Below the pieces are notes generated by a model. The model made no database searches and was not told where the DNA came from. It worked only from the letters and a program-made list of their open reading frames with translations. 64,000 nt of DNA from positions 868,001-932,000 of the forward strand of contig VIIQ02000581.1 in the NCBI GenBank assembly GCA_007449985.2. The letters run 5' to 3'. Source of the stretch: Desmodesmus armatus. Lineage: Eukaryota > Chlorophyta > Chlorophyceae > Sphaeropleales > Scenedesmaceae. Position numbers and translations under genes: made by a program. Below are positions 1-12,036 of this stretch, piece after piece. How positions within the stretch are numbered: position 1 is the first letter of the stretch; every line of letters starts with the position of its first letter.

Positions 1-689
1 AGCCTGTCTGCTTGCGCAGCAGTCGCTGTAAAGTAGACGTGAGTTGCCTGAAAGACCAGTACTGAGGACTTGGACAGAATTTGGCTCATATTGTGACTGG
101 AGGGTCTCTACGGAACCTTGCTGAAGATGACCCCTATGATAAGCAACCAGACAGCAACTTTGTTGGTTCTGAATCAAGCTGGGCCAGGCCTACTGGTGTG
201 TTATGAGCCTGCCAGTGCACCGCAGGTGGCCACCAGCTGTAGTGCAGCGATGCATCAGCAGGCCCCAAGGGGTCAAAAGCTTATTGCCAGTGCCAGCAGC
301 TGACGCAACATGCAACTATCATCTAGTTTGGTGGTGTAGGCGTGACACGCATTGGGAATGCAAGAGCTGTGGTGACAGTAACTTAATTGCGGTGACTGCC
401 AGGAACACTGGGCTGCAAAGCATGTTACCCTGCGGTTACCGCTTTTCAGGACAAAGCTCTCTTTACTTCATTAAGAATAATATTCCAAACAACGGAAAGG
501 GTGAGATGCTGTTTGGCGGTTGCATAATCCAAGGGGTGGGTGGTTGAAACCTTGGAGGGCATAAGTTCAGCGTTGCACCCAAGAAGACGACGTAAGGTTG
601 CTGGGTAAGCTGTGAAAGTTGCCATCCGCCTTTTTTTGTTGCCGTTCAAGCGCTCTCTAGAGCACACTTGCACTCCTCCTGCAATTGCA

Positions 690-3600
690 ATGGCTGGCAT
701 CTTGTCCCCCAGGCTGCTGCTGAAGCTCTTTTCGGTCATGATGCTTTGGCTGTGTTCCGTTCTGGAAAGTTCTGTTGTATATGTCATTTGCTTTGAGGTG
801 GTCTTCTGCGCTGCAGCTGCGTATGGGTTCTCAAGTCAGGAAGGAGGCTATGTGGCCATCGTGGTGGCTTGGGGCGCAGCTGCTGCCCTTCACCTTTTCA
901 ATTGGTTTCAGGTAGGTGAACGCCAGCATTAACGCCTCAACATTGGTGTCGGCAGGGTCAAGATCAGCAAGGAATCAGCATTACAGCAGCAGTACAGCGC
1001 AACGAGAGCGTGGGCAAGTTCATATGTTGGCAACATGTTCAGCGCCACCATGGCAGCTTCCAAGGCTGCCATCAGGACCTTTCATGCCAGCCAGCCTGTG
1101 ACTTCCAGGGATCCAAGGATCGAGCAGCAGAAGTGCGGGGCGACGTCGCTAGCGGCAGTCATCATACCAATGCACCTTCTACGTTTGAACGCAACGTTTG
1201 TGATAGCCTCCTTGTAGCCTCCTCAGCGCAGCATCCCTCCAGTCACCTTCCTGCTGCTCAAGCTCATGAGCTTGATCACCATCCACCCACGTTGTAAACC
1301 ACCCACGTTGTGCCTCCTTCCTTCTTTCTGCAGAGCAACCGGAACAAGAAAGGCATCAAAGAGCGAGATGAGCTGATATCATCTCTGAGGTGCGTTACGT
1401 CGGCTGACAAGCAAGCATTGCCCTACTTTCCTGTGAAGCCAGATGGGGGACAGCACACCAGCTGCTCACCAGGCACCAGTTGCAGGGCTGGGCAACCCAT
1501 TGTGCACGTACAGTTTTGTTCACCAATCCACTCAACTCCTTGATGCCAGCAGCTGGCTGCAACCTCCTGTCTAGCAGCAGCTGTCTGCAATTTTGCTGCT
1601 GAGTGACCCACTGCCACTGCCATGCCACCTGACTCGCAGGCATCAGTTGGCAGCAGGCTGCACCGTGTACCAGGAGGTCGTCAGCGGACGTGAACACCAG
1701 GTGCAGCATGAGAGGAACAAAAACAAGGAACTGGCAAGAAAGAACAGGGAACTGGCAAACTTGGTCCAGGTGAGGAGGTGTCCAGCCCGGCTGCTGAATC
1801 AGCAGCAGCAGGCATTCAGCACCTGAAAGCACCAGCAACAGCCACTGTTGATCTTGTTGCCACTAGTTCAGGATTTATGCTGTTTGCTTTGCGCTTATGC
1901 ACGATGCAGCATCACACAGTGTCAGAAGCTGGCAAGAAGCAATGCCACTAGCCTGGCAGGCCATGGCGCAAGCTGCCAGGTTGCCCATTGTTTGTGTGGC
2001 CCATTGTTTGTGTGGGTGTGCGGCTGTCACACTCGTATCACACCTGTTCCTCACCATGCTCTCCTTGCTGCTTGCTGCTGCTTCACCATGCAGTGGTCTG
2101 AAGACGAGCTCGAATGGACCACGTCCTTCCTGGCTCAGGCAAGGACGGTCAACGGCGCTCTGCTAAGGGTAGTATCCGAACTGCTGGACCAGATGCACTC
2201 CAGACCGTTGATTACTCTGTGGTGGTCAACCTGTGGGGCTCCGGCCTTGACTACATCGACCACCAGCGCCTCAACAACGCTGTGCTGTTCAAGTCCTGGA
2301 GGTCTGGCCGTGCAAGGTGAGCATGGTCTGCTCAGTCATGCCTTGCACACCTCCTTGCGCGCATGGCTTGCATGGTTGTTGCCCTAGCTTGTGCCACCCA
2401 GCAGCTTAGTTGGGTTGACAAGCGTTGAGCTACTTTGCGCCATCAATTCAGTTGTCAGACGCTGTGGATGACGGATATCCGTCTGCAGGATCACAACCAC
2501 TGCGCACAGGACGCTGTTCAACTGTGTTTGTGACACTGCTATGTCGCCACTTCTCCTGCAGGCTGTCTGCCAAGCACACCGCCCTCGTCAGCACAACCGC
2601 CTGCCTGCAGCTGACCTCAGCACAGCTTGCAGACACCCAGGCAGAGTGCATGCAGGTCCGCAGCCAGCTGCAGGACACGTCAGCACAGCTCACTGTGGTG
2701 CAGGCAGACCGCGATGACGTCCGCAGCCTGCTGCAGCAGCTGCAGGCAGCACAGGAGGAGCAGGTTGTTGAGGAGGTCTTTGAGGAGTTGATTGACAAGC
2801 TGTTTCCCCAGGAGGATGCCATCCCCACCATGCAGGACGCACCCATGCTGGCTCCTGCCCCCTGCGCCCAGCCCCAGCAGCAGCTCACCCCCACTGTCCT
2901 GGTGCTGTGTGACACCCCCGCTGACGACGCACACGCAGCCAGTGCCTCAGACCAGCAGGAGTACGTCAGCACCAAGCAGCAGAAGGGCTGGGAGCCCCAG
3001 GCAGCACATGGAGACCTGCAGGAGGAGCTCAGCACCTGGGAGTGCGCCTGGGAGCCGCTGCTGCAGATGCCCATGCAGCTGGTCAAGGAGCCCCAGCAGC
3101 TGCAGATCGCCAGCTACAGCAGCAGCTGTTTCCAGCGCCCCGGCGTGCAGCTGCTGGTGCAGCACCTGGTGCTGCTGCAGGCCCACAGGCAGCTGAGCGG
3201 GCAGTACGCCAGCCTGAGGGCGGGCTTTGGGTGCCTGATGCGCCAGCTGCGGGCCACCCTGGCCGACAAGCAGGCTGCTGAGACCCAGCTGCAGCTGAAG
3301 GTAAGGGCATGTGGGGCGGGAAGAGGGGATGCATTGGGCGCAGGGGTGGGGGTCACATCTGGTGGCCTGCAGTGTGCTGTATGTGCTTAGGGATGCAGAT
3401 TAGGGGTGGGGGCCAACGATCGGAAGAGCAAGCTGCATTCAAGGCTGTGGGTATGCCTTGCGTGCACATGTGTCTCATTAGCGTGTGCAGGATCGCATCC
3501 ATGAGGCATGAGCGGCGGTATCATGAGTGCAAGAACATCTGGTCAGACAGGCATTCAGCGCTAAATACGCCCATCATTTTGCATGGCTGCTGTGCTGACC

Positions 3601-3864
3601 GTCTCTGCTGTGTTGTGCCGCCCTGCTGTGCCGTGCTGTGTCCAGGCAGCAGCGGCTGAGCTGGTGGCCTCCCTGCAGAAGCGCTGCAGCGACATGGCGG
3701 CCGCGCTGCAGGACGAGCGCAGCACCAGCCTCTACAGGGCAGAGCAGATCCAGCTGCTGCAGGACAGGGTGGCGGAGCTGCAGCAGCTGGTGCCCGAGGT
3801 GCCGATGGACGATGTGATGGTGGCAGGCAACCTGGCAGCAGTGCAGTACATGTTCCTGTCTTGA
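690..3864 (+). CDS. Membrane-anchored coiled-coil protein locus, function unknown
   Basis: I do not recognise this gene. The first exon (690-911, ATG in a good context) encodes about 74 residues with hydrophobic segments. Exons 1334-1389 and 1640-1769 join it in phase and give a charged helix (NKNKELARKNRELANLVQ). The distal exons are secure: one ending at 2316, then 2562-3300 and 3646-3864, all phase-matched. They encode Gln/Leu/Ala-rich coiled coil with a Pro-rich break and stop at TGA 3864. The middle is unresolved. After the acceptor at 2093 the phase-0 frame reads sensibly (WSEDELEW...), but the frame needed for the next splice is a different one, open from an ATG at 2114. Either a one-base indel lies near 2100-2200, or two genes are present (690 to about 1.8 kb, and 2114-3864, the latter 386 aa). 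Heptad-like Leu/Gln patterning supports a structural or scaffold role (inference only). Confidence 0.5.
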
Positions 3865-4013
3865 GCCATGCGGGTGCAGCAGGCGCATGGGCAGCCCCTT
3901 TGCCACAGGGTCGTGTTGTTGATTGGGTTGGTCAGTTACCGGCTGTCTTGTGCAGGTCGACTTGTACAGCTATGTTTTGTTCAGGTGTATGCCAGCGGCG
4001 GGGTGGCATCGCT

Positions 4014-4536
4014 TTGGGTGCTGTTGGCGCGCGGGGGATCTGCCTCAGCGACGCTTGGTGTACACAGTGCAGGGGCTGCGGTGTGAAGTCGACATGCCCC
4101 GCAAGGGGTTGTCCTTGCACACTCTTACGTGCCATTTTGTCCTGCACAATTTGCGTACCATGCTTGGGTGCTGTTGGCGCGCTGGGGTCAGCCCCAAGCG
4201 ACGCTTGGTGTACATAGTGCAGAGGCTGCGGTGTGAAGTCGACATGCCCCGCAAGGGGTTGTCCTTGCACACTCTTATGTGCCATTTTGTCCTGCACAAT
4301 TTGTGTACCATGCTTGGGTGCTGTTGGCGCGCTGGGGTCAGCCCCAAGCGACGCTTGGTGTACATAGTGCAGGGGCTGCGGTGTGAAGTCGACATGCCCC
4401 GCAAGGGGTTGTCCTTGCACACTCTTATGTGCCATTTTGTCCTGCACAATTTGTGTACCATGCTTGGGTGCTGTTGGCGTGCTGGGGTCAGCCTCAGCGA
4501 CGCTTGGTGTACACAATGCAGGGGCTGCGGTTTGAA
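4014..4536. repeat. 150-bp tandem repeat, about 3.5 copies
   Basis: Copies begin at 4014, 4164, 4314 and 4464 with the same TTGGGTGCTGTTGGCG start, so the period is exactly 150 bp. The fourth copy is cut off near 4536. The copies differ by a few substitutions. Because 150 is a multiple of three, the array is open in several frames on both strands, which creates spurious ORFs. It lies just after the stop of the coiled-coil locus and about 360 bp before the next gene, so it sits in a 3' UTR or intergenic spacer. Confidence 0.95.
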
Positions 4537-4892
4537 GGATGGCGAAGATGTGGGCGTTATCTCCCTACTTGCACCTGGTCAGGCAGGGAAAGTTGGGGCC
4601 AGGTGACCACAGGTACCTGCCTGTGGCACTGGTGACACCATTGAGATGGTATGTAACATATCTCTAACTGGAGAACCAAAGTCCTAAAGTTTGCCTGCTT
4701 TTCTTATTCTGTTGCGATACAGCATCAGTGATAGAAAGCGCATACTCGCAGAAACGCTAGTTTGTCCTCACTAGAATCACAGATCGTGTTGGCTGTACTG
4801 TACGATCTCACAAAACACCGTCAACACCGCCTTTGTGTGTGCCATAGCCTCTCTTAAACGCTCACATCGCCTCAGTGGCCAGGCGCATCCCT

Positions 4893-7800
4893 ATGTATTC
4901 AGCTGCTCTGTCCAGCCACACACTGTCTGCCACCACAGCTACTGCTTCTGGGAGGCGAACTGCAGGCCCTGTGCCCCAGGCAGCTCGGGGCCCGGATGGT
5001 TTCAGCAGCGTAGAAGCCTATGACGCCGAAAGGCTCGAATTGGACGCACAAGTAGGCTCAATGCTACAGCTGGCTTGTTCAGAGTGTATGTGGCAGTGAC
5101 AATGGACACCATGCAGCAATTGTGGTGTATGCCCATTGATACAGGCCCGGAATGCCATGGTTACTAAGGCAGCAGTGGAGTCAGCAGCTGAAGCGTCAGC
5201 ACCAGGCAGCAAGGAGGGAGCATGGAAGTGGGCGATCCGCAAGAAGGTGTGCAATGCTGAGCGACCAATCAAATGGCACACCCAATCTGCGCACCTCAGC
5301 AGGGTGCAGCCTTCACCGCAGTTGAGGAAAATCGGGCTTGGTTTTGAATCTTTAAAGTGCACACAACTCAGCTTGTCCCCCAGTTATGGCAGTTGCAAGG
5401 CACCACCAGTTGCCCAGGTGCTTAGCGACAACAGCACCCACAGTCATGATGACTTACAGTAGCAATGGCTACGCGCGCCTGCGCCTGTCTCTTAGTCACT
5501 GGCCAACAGTTATAACATTTATGTGGTGTGTGCGCTTTTGCTTGGGTGAGGGTGGTGGCCCAGCAATGCTTGTAGTCTGCTTGTTGGGCTGCCTGTGCGC
5601 CAAGTTCGCTGGTTCAACTGCATTGATTGAGTGGTGCAGAACAGTTCCTTACTGTTCCATGTCTTGTCCTGCGCAGATGTGGGACTATATGGAGGAGAAC
5701 GATATAGCCAGGTAAGCAGCCGTGGCCGTGTGATGAGCATGCCAAAGTTGTGACAACACACCCCTCAGCGATATCTGCACACGCTGGGGGTCTGCCCTGC
5801 CCCTGTCAACAGGAACCTTCATCCAGTAACCAATTCAAACTGGCCATCTTGAGGCTGTCAGCTAATGCAGCACTTGATGGAGCAGTCATGCATCCTGCAA
5901 GACTGCATTCTCAATGATACACCTGTAACTCCTTTGACCAACCAACCTGCCGTCGTAACTCTGCAATGAGTTGTTCCCAACACAGCTTCAAGCAAGACAC
6001 CCTCAAAGAACACTGTGATCTCAATCGAAGTGCTGCATGTCCCGCTAGGTTCCCTCGTCCTGTCCACCACCGCATCCCCAACTTTGTGGATGCTGAGAAG
6101 GCTGCACAGCGGCTCGCTGACCTGCCAGAGTTCAAGGCCGCAAAGGTCATCAAAGTCAACCCTGACACACCTCAGAAAATGGTGAGCACTGCTGCGCGGC
6201 ATTTGGGGGCTTTGCCATAGGGCAGGCGGGCGCGCAGGTCCCAAGGAGGGGCAGAGGCGGGGAAGGGGGGCACTGGGTCTCACCACGTGGGCCATCTTCT
6301 TGCATTCGGCAGCACACCACTGCACAAGGTTTCACCGCATGGCTTACCACCCCACACGGCTGTTGGTCGGCGTGCCTTGACTGTCAGGCACCAGCTTAGT
6401 ACAGTACACCTCCTCAACCACACACCAAGCGCTTCTGATTGATGTACCTGATTGCACCACCACATGCACCGGTACTTTGCGGGCACCGGCTCCCTGCCTG
6501 TGTCTTTTTTTCATGTGGGCGGAACCCCTGCAACAACAATCACCACACCCCTGATGCTTTGGACCGTCTGCAGGTCCGCTTTGAGGTTCTGTCAGCCGGC
6601 AAAACCCTTCTGACGCCCCAGCCCCGCCTACGCACAGGCTTCTTCTCAACGCTGACTGCAGCGTCCCTCCCTGCCAATGCAATCATGGAGGCATGCACCT
6701 CAGCAGGTGCGCTTGGTCCCTGCAGTTATTACCAGATGCAAATTGCAGCATGGCTTGGCGCCTGTTGCAACACGTCTCTTTCATCAGCCTGACCTGCGGC
6801 GGGTGTGTCTAGGCACATCGGTGCAGAGCTGCATGAGGTAGCTGCCACACAATGTGTGAAAGGGTTCACACAACCGCCCCTTTCCTGCAATCACTTGCGT
6901 CACCGCCACGCTCCCTGCACTGCTGCATGCATGCCGGACTTTGCATGAGGCTACTAGCAATTACTAGCCAGCCACACAGGCTGACACAATCCCATTCCAT
7001 GCACCCGCAATCATATCTCTGGTGTGGCACATGACAGGTGTTGGCAAGTATGGGGAGCCCCTAGGGCTGAGCGACAGTGCTGACCTCAAGGTGGACATGA
7101 TTGTGGTGGGCAGCTCTGCAGTCAGCAGGAACGGGGCAAGGCTGGGCAAGGGAGAGGTGAGGCGCCCAGCAGCTACAAGGCAGGCAGTACTTGATGACAA
7201 GCACAGCTTCCAGGCCAGTTGTAGCCTCAAGCACCTGTAGTCAGTTGTGCTTGCTTTTGCACCTGAGAACCAAGTCACAGTGTTCGCCAGCACCCTTGGT
7301 GCTATGCGCTCTGCACCCTCTCAACCCAGCCAGTTGTAGTGAGACAGGTGACCCTCAAGCATGCTCACTATACTGTGCGCTTTCAAACACTGTGCAGGGT
7401 TTTGCTGAGCTGGAGTATGGCATCTTGGGCTGGATGGGAGCTGTTGACGCCAACACTCCAGGTGTGTCTGCGGTCACACAGCTGGCACTGGGTTACTTCC
7501 TGCCTGAGCCCAACTGCTGTCCTGGCAGGACAGCAGTGCCACCAGCTAGTAGCCAGGCTAGGCTAGGCATTGGTAGGCCCTTGCCGTGAAGCAGTGGGCA
7601 GACCGTGCACCCTTCGCTTGGCATGAGGTTTGCGCAAAGGGGATTCAGTTGTATTCTATGACATTGCCAACAGCTGGTGCAATCCCACCAACCCCGCCCA
7701 TACTGAATGTCTGGTAGATGTCTGATATCTGGTTTACTGTGGCCCCACTCCCACACCCCCATGCAGTGGTGACCACCATCCATGACTGCCAGCTGTTGGA

Positions 7801-8859
7801 GGAGGAGATAGATGGTGACAAAATGATGGAGTGGGACGTGCCTGTTGACATCATTGTCACTCCTACACAGGTGGGCCAGTGAGATCACACTGTGAGATTG
7901 ATAAGGGAGATAAATTGCTACACAGGTGGGCCAGGCAGCACCGTGCGGTCACAGTGTGAGATCATCGAGACACTCATAGGACGTCTATGAGTGTGCAGTG
8001 CTTGGTGCTGACTGGACTTCCAGCTCGTTTGTCAGCTTTTTGTCGGCCAGTGTGGTGAGATTATGGAATGGTAACAGCAAGCATTGCTGAGCAATCAGTT
8101 GCTAGGGATGTTCTCAAACTCAGGTTTGGGCTGCAGCTGAAGTAAGCTGGACGAGCCCCATTCAGCACTGCTGGCCGTGGATGCCATCGTACAGTGGTTG
8201 TGCACTGTCTGGGCTCATGCCTGTGTGCGCAACGCGTGTGTATGCTGGTGCTGCAGGTGATTCGCACCAACACCCAGCTGCGGCGCCCCTCTGGCATCCT
8301 ATGGCACAAGCTGAGTCCCCAGAAGCTGGGTCAGATTCGTGTGCTCAGAGAGCTCAAGCTGCGCATTGAACAGGAGACAGGACAGGCGCTGCCAACAGGT
8401 ATGCTAGGCATTGATGCATGTATGACAGCAACCTTCTGCAGATGCACCATCACTAGCACCTCAGGTTTAGCAGGCTGTCGCTTGATGTTTGCAAGTCGAT
8501 TGGGCATAATGCCCTGGCCAAGACCTTGTTTTCCCAGGTGTTTCTGTCTCCCTGCAGTGATATGGGTGTATATAAGTTGCAGCACCTGTTTTATCAGAGC
8601 AGTATGGTTGCTATGCAGAGTTGGGAGGTGTGCTGTTTGGTGCCTCTGGAACATCTCGGCCAAGGGGCAAGGGTATTGTGCAAATCCTTGGTGTATATGC
8701 TGCTGCTGCTGCTGCGTGGTGCCTGTAGGTCCTGACGAAGTGCTGCCGCCGCTAGCGGAGCGCAACAACCGTGGCAGAGGTGGAAGAGGCAGAGGGGGCC
8801 GGGGCAGGGGTGGAGGCAGGGGCAGAGGGGCTGGCAGGCAGGAGCAGCGGGCCAGCTGA
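4893..8859 (+). CDS. COG0212/MTHFSD-like 5-formyl-THF cycloligase paralogue with RGG-rich tail
   Basis: Ten phase-consistent exons: 4893-5051, 5145-5246, 5677-5711, 6049-6181, 6574-6706, 7038-7156, 7398-7461, 7767-7870, 8257-8398, 8729-8859, giving 373 aa. The core matches the MTHFSD/COG0212 branch of the 5-formyltetrahydrofolate cycloligase fold. It has the [23 protein letters not shown] entry segment, [63 protein letters not shown] and [13 protein letters not shown]. Plant members of COG0212 have been linked to thiamin metabolism rather than folate salvage. The Ser/Thr/Ala/Arg-rich first ~50 residues could be an organelle transit peptide (inference). The last exon ends in about 20 residues of Arg-Gly repeats, a typical RNA-binding tail; vertebrate MTHFSD carries an RRM there instead. 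ATG 4893 was chosen because no in-frame ATG precedes it in the exon. Confidence 0.9.
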
Positions 8860-11800
8860 AACAGCAGGCTTGCAGTTGTTGTGTGACCATTTCACACTGT
8901 GTGACCCAGTGAGCAGCAGATGCTGTTGAGCCCTCGAGGGCTATTGGTTGCCACTGGTTTGGCCATTTGTAGTGCCACTAAGGGCGGACCCTTGCAAATG
9001 CGCTTGAACACCAGCCTGCCTACCATATACATGTCAGCATGTGCAGGTTACATCAGCACATCTGTTGAGCGCTGAGCGCATGGATCAAGCGCTCATCCTC
9101 AGTTAGTCACCACCACCCACTCCAAACACAGACACAAACCGCCTCTTACATTCAGCACTGTACAGCCCCACAAACCACACAATCCCGGCCCCCAGCAGCA
9201 GCGTGACACGCAAACATCCATTCGACTCAAAGCCGGTGGGCCAAGTCAGGCCTTGCGGCAGCACATCACCAATGCCACAGTGCAGCAGACACCTGCGATA
9301 GCATGATGCTAGGCTGCAGCTGCAGCTGGATGTGCTATAGCTGTGGCTATAGCTGCCAGGCACCCGTTAGTAACAATCACCCTCGCATCAGAATCCTCCC
9401 CACCTGCTGGGAACACTTCAGGCCCACCGCTAGTGGTGCAGACCCAAGGCAGGCACTGCAAAGCCAACTGCACCCCTCCCAACACGCAGAGACACATATA
9501 CAACTCCCACGGCACCTCAACTGCGACGAGGGCTTGAAAGAGAATGCTTGCAACTCCGCAGGGCCTGCTGCGTTCACAATCATCACATTCACTCAACACA
9601 GAAGTTGCAACCAACAGCAACGGCACAGGCCCTTGCAGCCACATGCATGCTGCACAACAGGTGCATACGTAGACCCTGCATCTTGCAAAGCACCTGTATA
9701 ACCCATATACACCCGTTCAACAACAGACCTTCAAACCAGCACCTTCAAACCAGCAACCCTATCTGTCAAAGAACTACACTAAACCGCACTTGTCAGGAGG
9801 CCATTAGGAACCCTGAAAGGGACCAGGCTGGAGCAGAACAACACTTGTGCTGATCAAACATGTGCCGCCTGGGCGTGCGCCTCCCACACTTGGGAAGCGA
9901 CACTGCTGTGCACAGCTGTCTCAGCTGCTGGGCCGCGTTGCATGTCATGAGACCAGATGAATTACAGCCCTCGAGAGGGGAATACTGCCCTATACCCGTG
10001 TACAAAGAGCTGCACCCCGGTCTCTATCTGCTGGCATGCATGATCCAGCGCTGACGTCAGGAACCTGAGATCAACTACATGGCAAATAGCCAGCAGTGGC
10101 AAGGCTCCTAGAGGGAGCTCAATAAGCAACATGGCATAAATCCAGGCACCAGCAGCTGCTGCACACCAAGAAGCTGCACACATGGGCAGTACTCAGGCGG
10201 GACGGGACGAATGACAACACATAGCAAGGAGGCCTGCAAGATCATCGGCTGAGTCATGGCACATTATGTGTTGCAAGAGGCACACCCCAGCCTTCAATGC
10301 ACCACCACCTGTGCTGACACAGATTAAATGTGCTCAGCACAGCCCCAGCCAGAGCCACACCACCCCAGCACAGCAGGCCTTCATGAAATAGGCATGGCAG
10401 CAAGGCCCGCTCTACCGTACAGTGCACGACAACACCGGGGCAAACCGGCCCAGCCGGACGCTGCGCAGCCTGCACGCCCTCTGTCCCTCTCATGCCCAAG
10501 CTGGTGGGGCAAGCACACGGGTGCTGGTCTGGTGGCCGCAGCAGTAAGTGCATCACATCTCTCTCGACACAAGGACAATGCCCTAAGCGCCTGCAGCAGC
10601 AGCCACACTGCAGCCGCCCCAATTTGCTGCGCACTATTGCAGTCTTGTTGGGCCGAAGGACATTCACTGCAAGTCTGCAGTCATCAGACACCCACCATCA
10701 TCGCGCACCAGACCAAGCCACCAGCCAACCACAGTGTGGCTGTGTGATTCCCGCCTGCCACTTTCTCACTACACCACTACCGTCCACACCAACCTTGCAG
10801 CTGCTTTCACAAAGCAAGGAGCAACAGTGTAAGTGCGGTTGTGAAGCTTTGCAGCGTCAGAAGAGCGAACAAGATCGCTGTGAGCTCCACAGAGGCTTGG
10901 CAGCACAGAAGGTGTGCAGCGATGTATGTAGGAGAGCGCAAAGGAGAAAGCATGACGCAATGCAAACCTTTACCATGGCAGGGGCCAGGTGTGATAGACA
11001 GGGTGGTTGCCGTAACTACAACTGGCGACAGTAGCATGCCGCATGCCTGCCTATCGTGCTGGTTGATACCACGCGCACGCCAATTGGGAACCAGCAGGCC
11101 TAAGCGCTGCCTTATGGCCTGCCTATCGCATCCAAGCTGCTCGGTGCCCTGAGAATCTCCCCAGCATGGCCGGCCGCACACACCACTAGCAAAACGCGAC
11201 CACATGTGCTGACCAAGCGATGCTGCGAGTGATCTTGCAGCAAGCAGCCACGTGCTGTTCAGACAGCACAACACCCCTGCAACTCCACAGCCTGCAACTG
11301 TCTGTACCGCTGCATTCAGAAGGCGTAAGCGCCTTCGCCAACGGCAACGCCGCTGCACAACCGTACAACACGCAACTGCCAACAAGTCATACAGATTACT
11401 GACAACTACAACCTCCCTGGAAAACACACCCTGGCGGCGATATCAAGCCACCCGTTCCCTCATAAGTCCAAATACATACCAACTGACTTGGCACACTCTG
11501 CTGGCACAACAGGGCTGCCGCACACGATCGCAACAAACAGTATAAGTCGGACATAGCGCACCATAATACAGCACTCCAACTCAAACCAGTCAGCACAACC
11601 ATCAGCACTTTGAAGGTGGGGCAGTGTCAGAGGCTCCTGCGGACTTGAACACTTTGCAAGCCCAAGCCAGAGGCTCCTGCGGACTTCAACACTTTGCAAG
11701 CCCAAGCCAACCTAACCTCCTCACCTGGTAGTGCCGTTCAAGATACAAGGCGTTCAAGTCAAGTACAAGGCGTACAAGACAAACAACAGACAGCGCTGGC

Positions 11801-12036
11801 GGCATGCATCCAGCTTGTGCTGCAGCTGTGACAGTGACAGTCTCAAACACACCCTGTCAAGAGCTGAAAGGCGACACCAGACATTGCACACATCCCACCG
11901 ACAGGCATGGTGGCCAGCGCCCAAGAAAACCACCACATTCCTGCATTCATATCGCCCCGGGCCCGTGCCATGCCCATACATAAGCACTCCCTGTGCCTAT
12001 ACACACTCCCACCAGCATTGAGCTTGAACCACTGTC
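8860..12036. other. Gene-poor spacer, no supported gene
   Basis: About 3.2 kb between the convergent ends of the COG0212-like gene (+) and the lipocalin-like gene (-). Short open frames exist on both strands, but none has splice-linked partners, a coherent composition or a recognisable motif. The only structure seen is a 40-bp direct repeat near 11.65 kb. It probably contains the two 3' UTRs. Confidence 0.6.
11629..11708. repeat. Two adjacent copies of a 40-bp direct repeat
   Basis: The unit starting AGAGGCTCCTGCGGACTT occurs at 11629-11668 and again at 11669-11708 with a single G/C difference, and both end in GCAAGCCCAAGCC. It is a recent slippage-type duplication in non-coding DNA. Confidence 0.95.

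Noticed and set aside
3923..4606. 227-codon plus-strand open frame and long antisense frames across the 150-bp array
   Set aside because: They are a by-product of a repeat whose period is a multiple of three; they have no start context, splice partners or protein-like composition.
9303..10747. Several 100-145 codon open frames in the 8.9-12.0 kb spacer
   Set aside because: Overlapping frames on both strands with similar lengths, none with codon composition or splice structure like the neighbouring genes.
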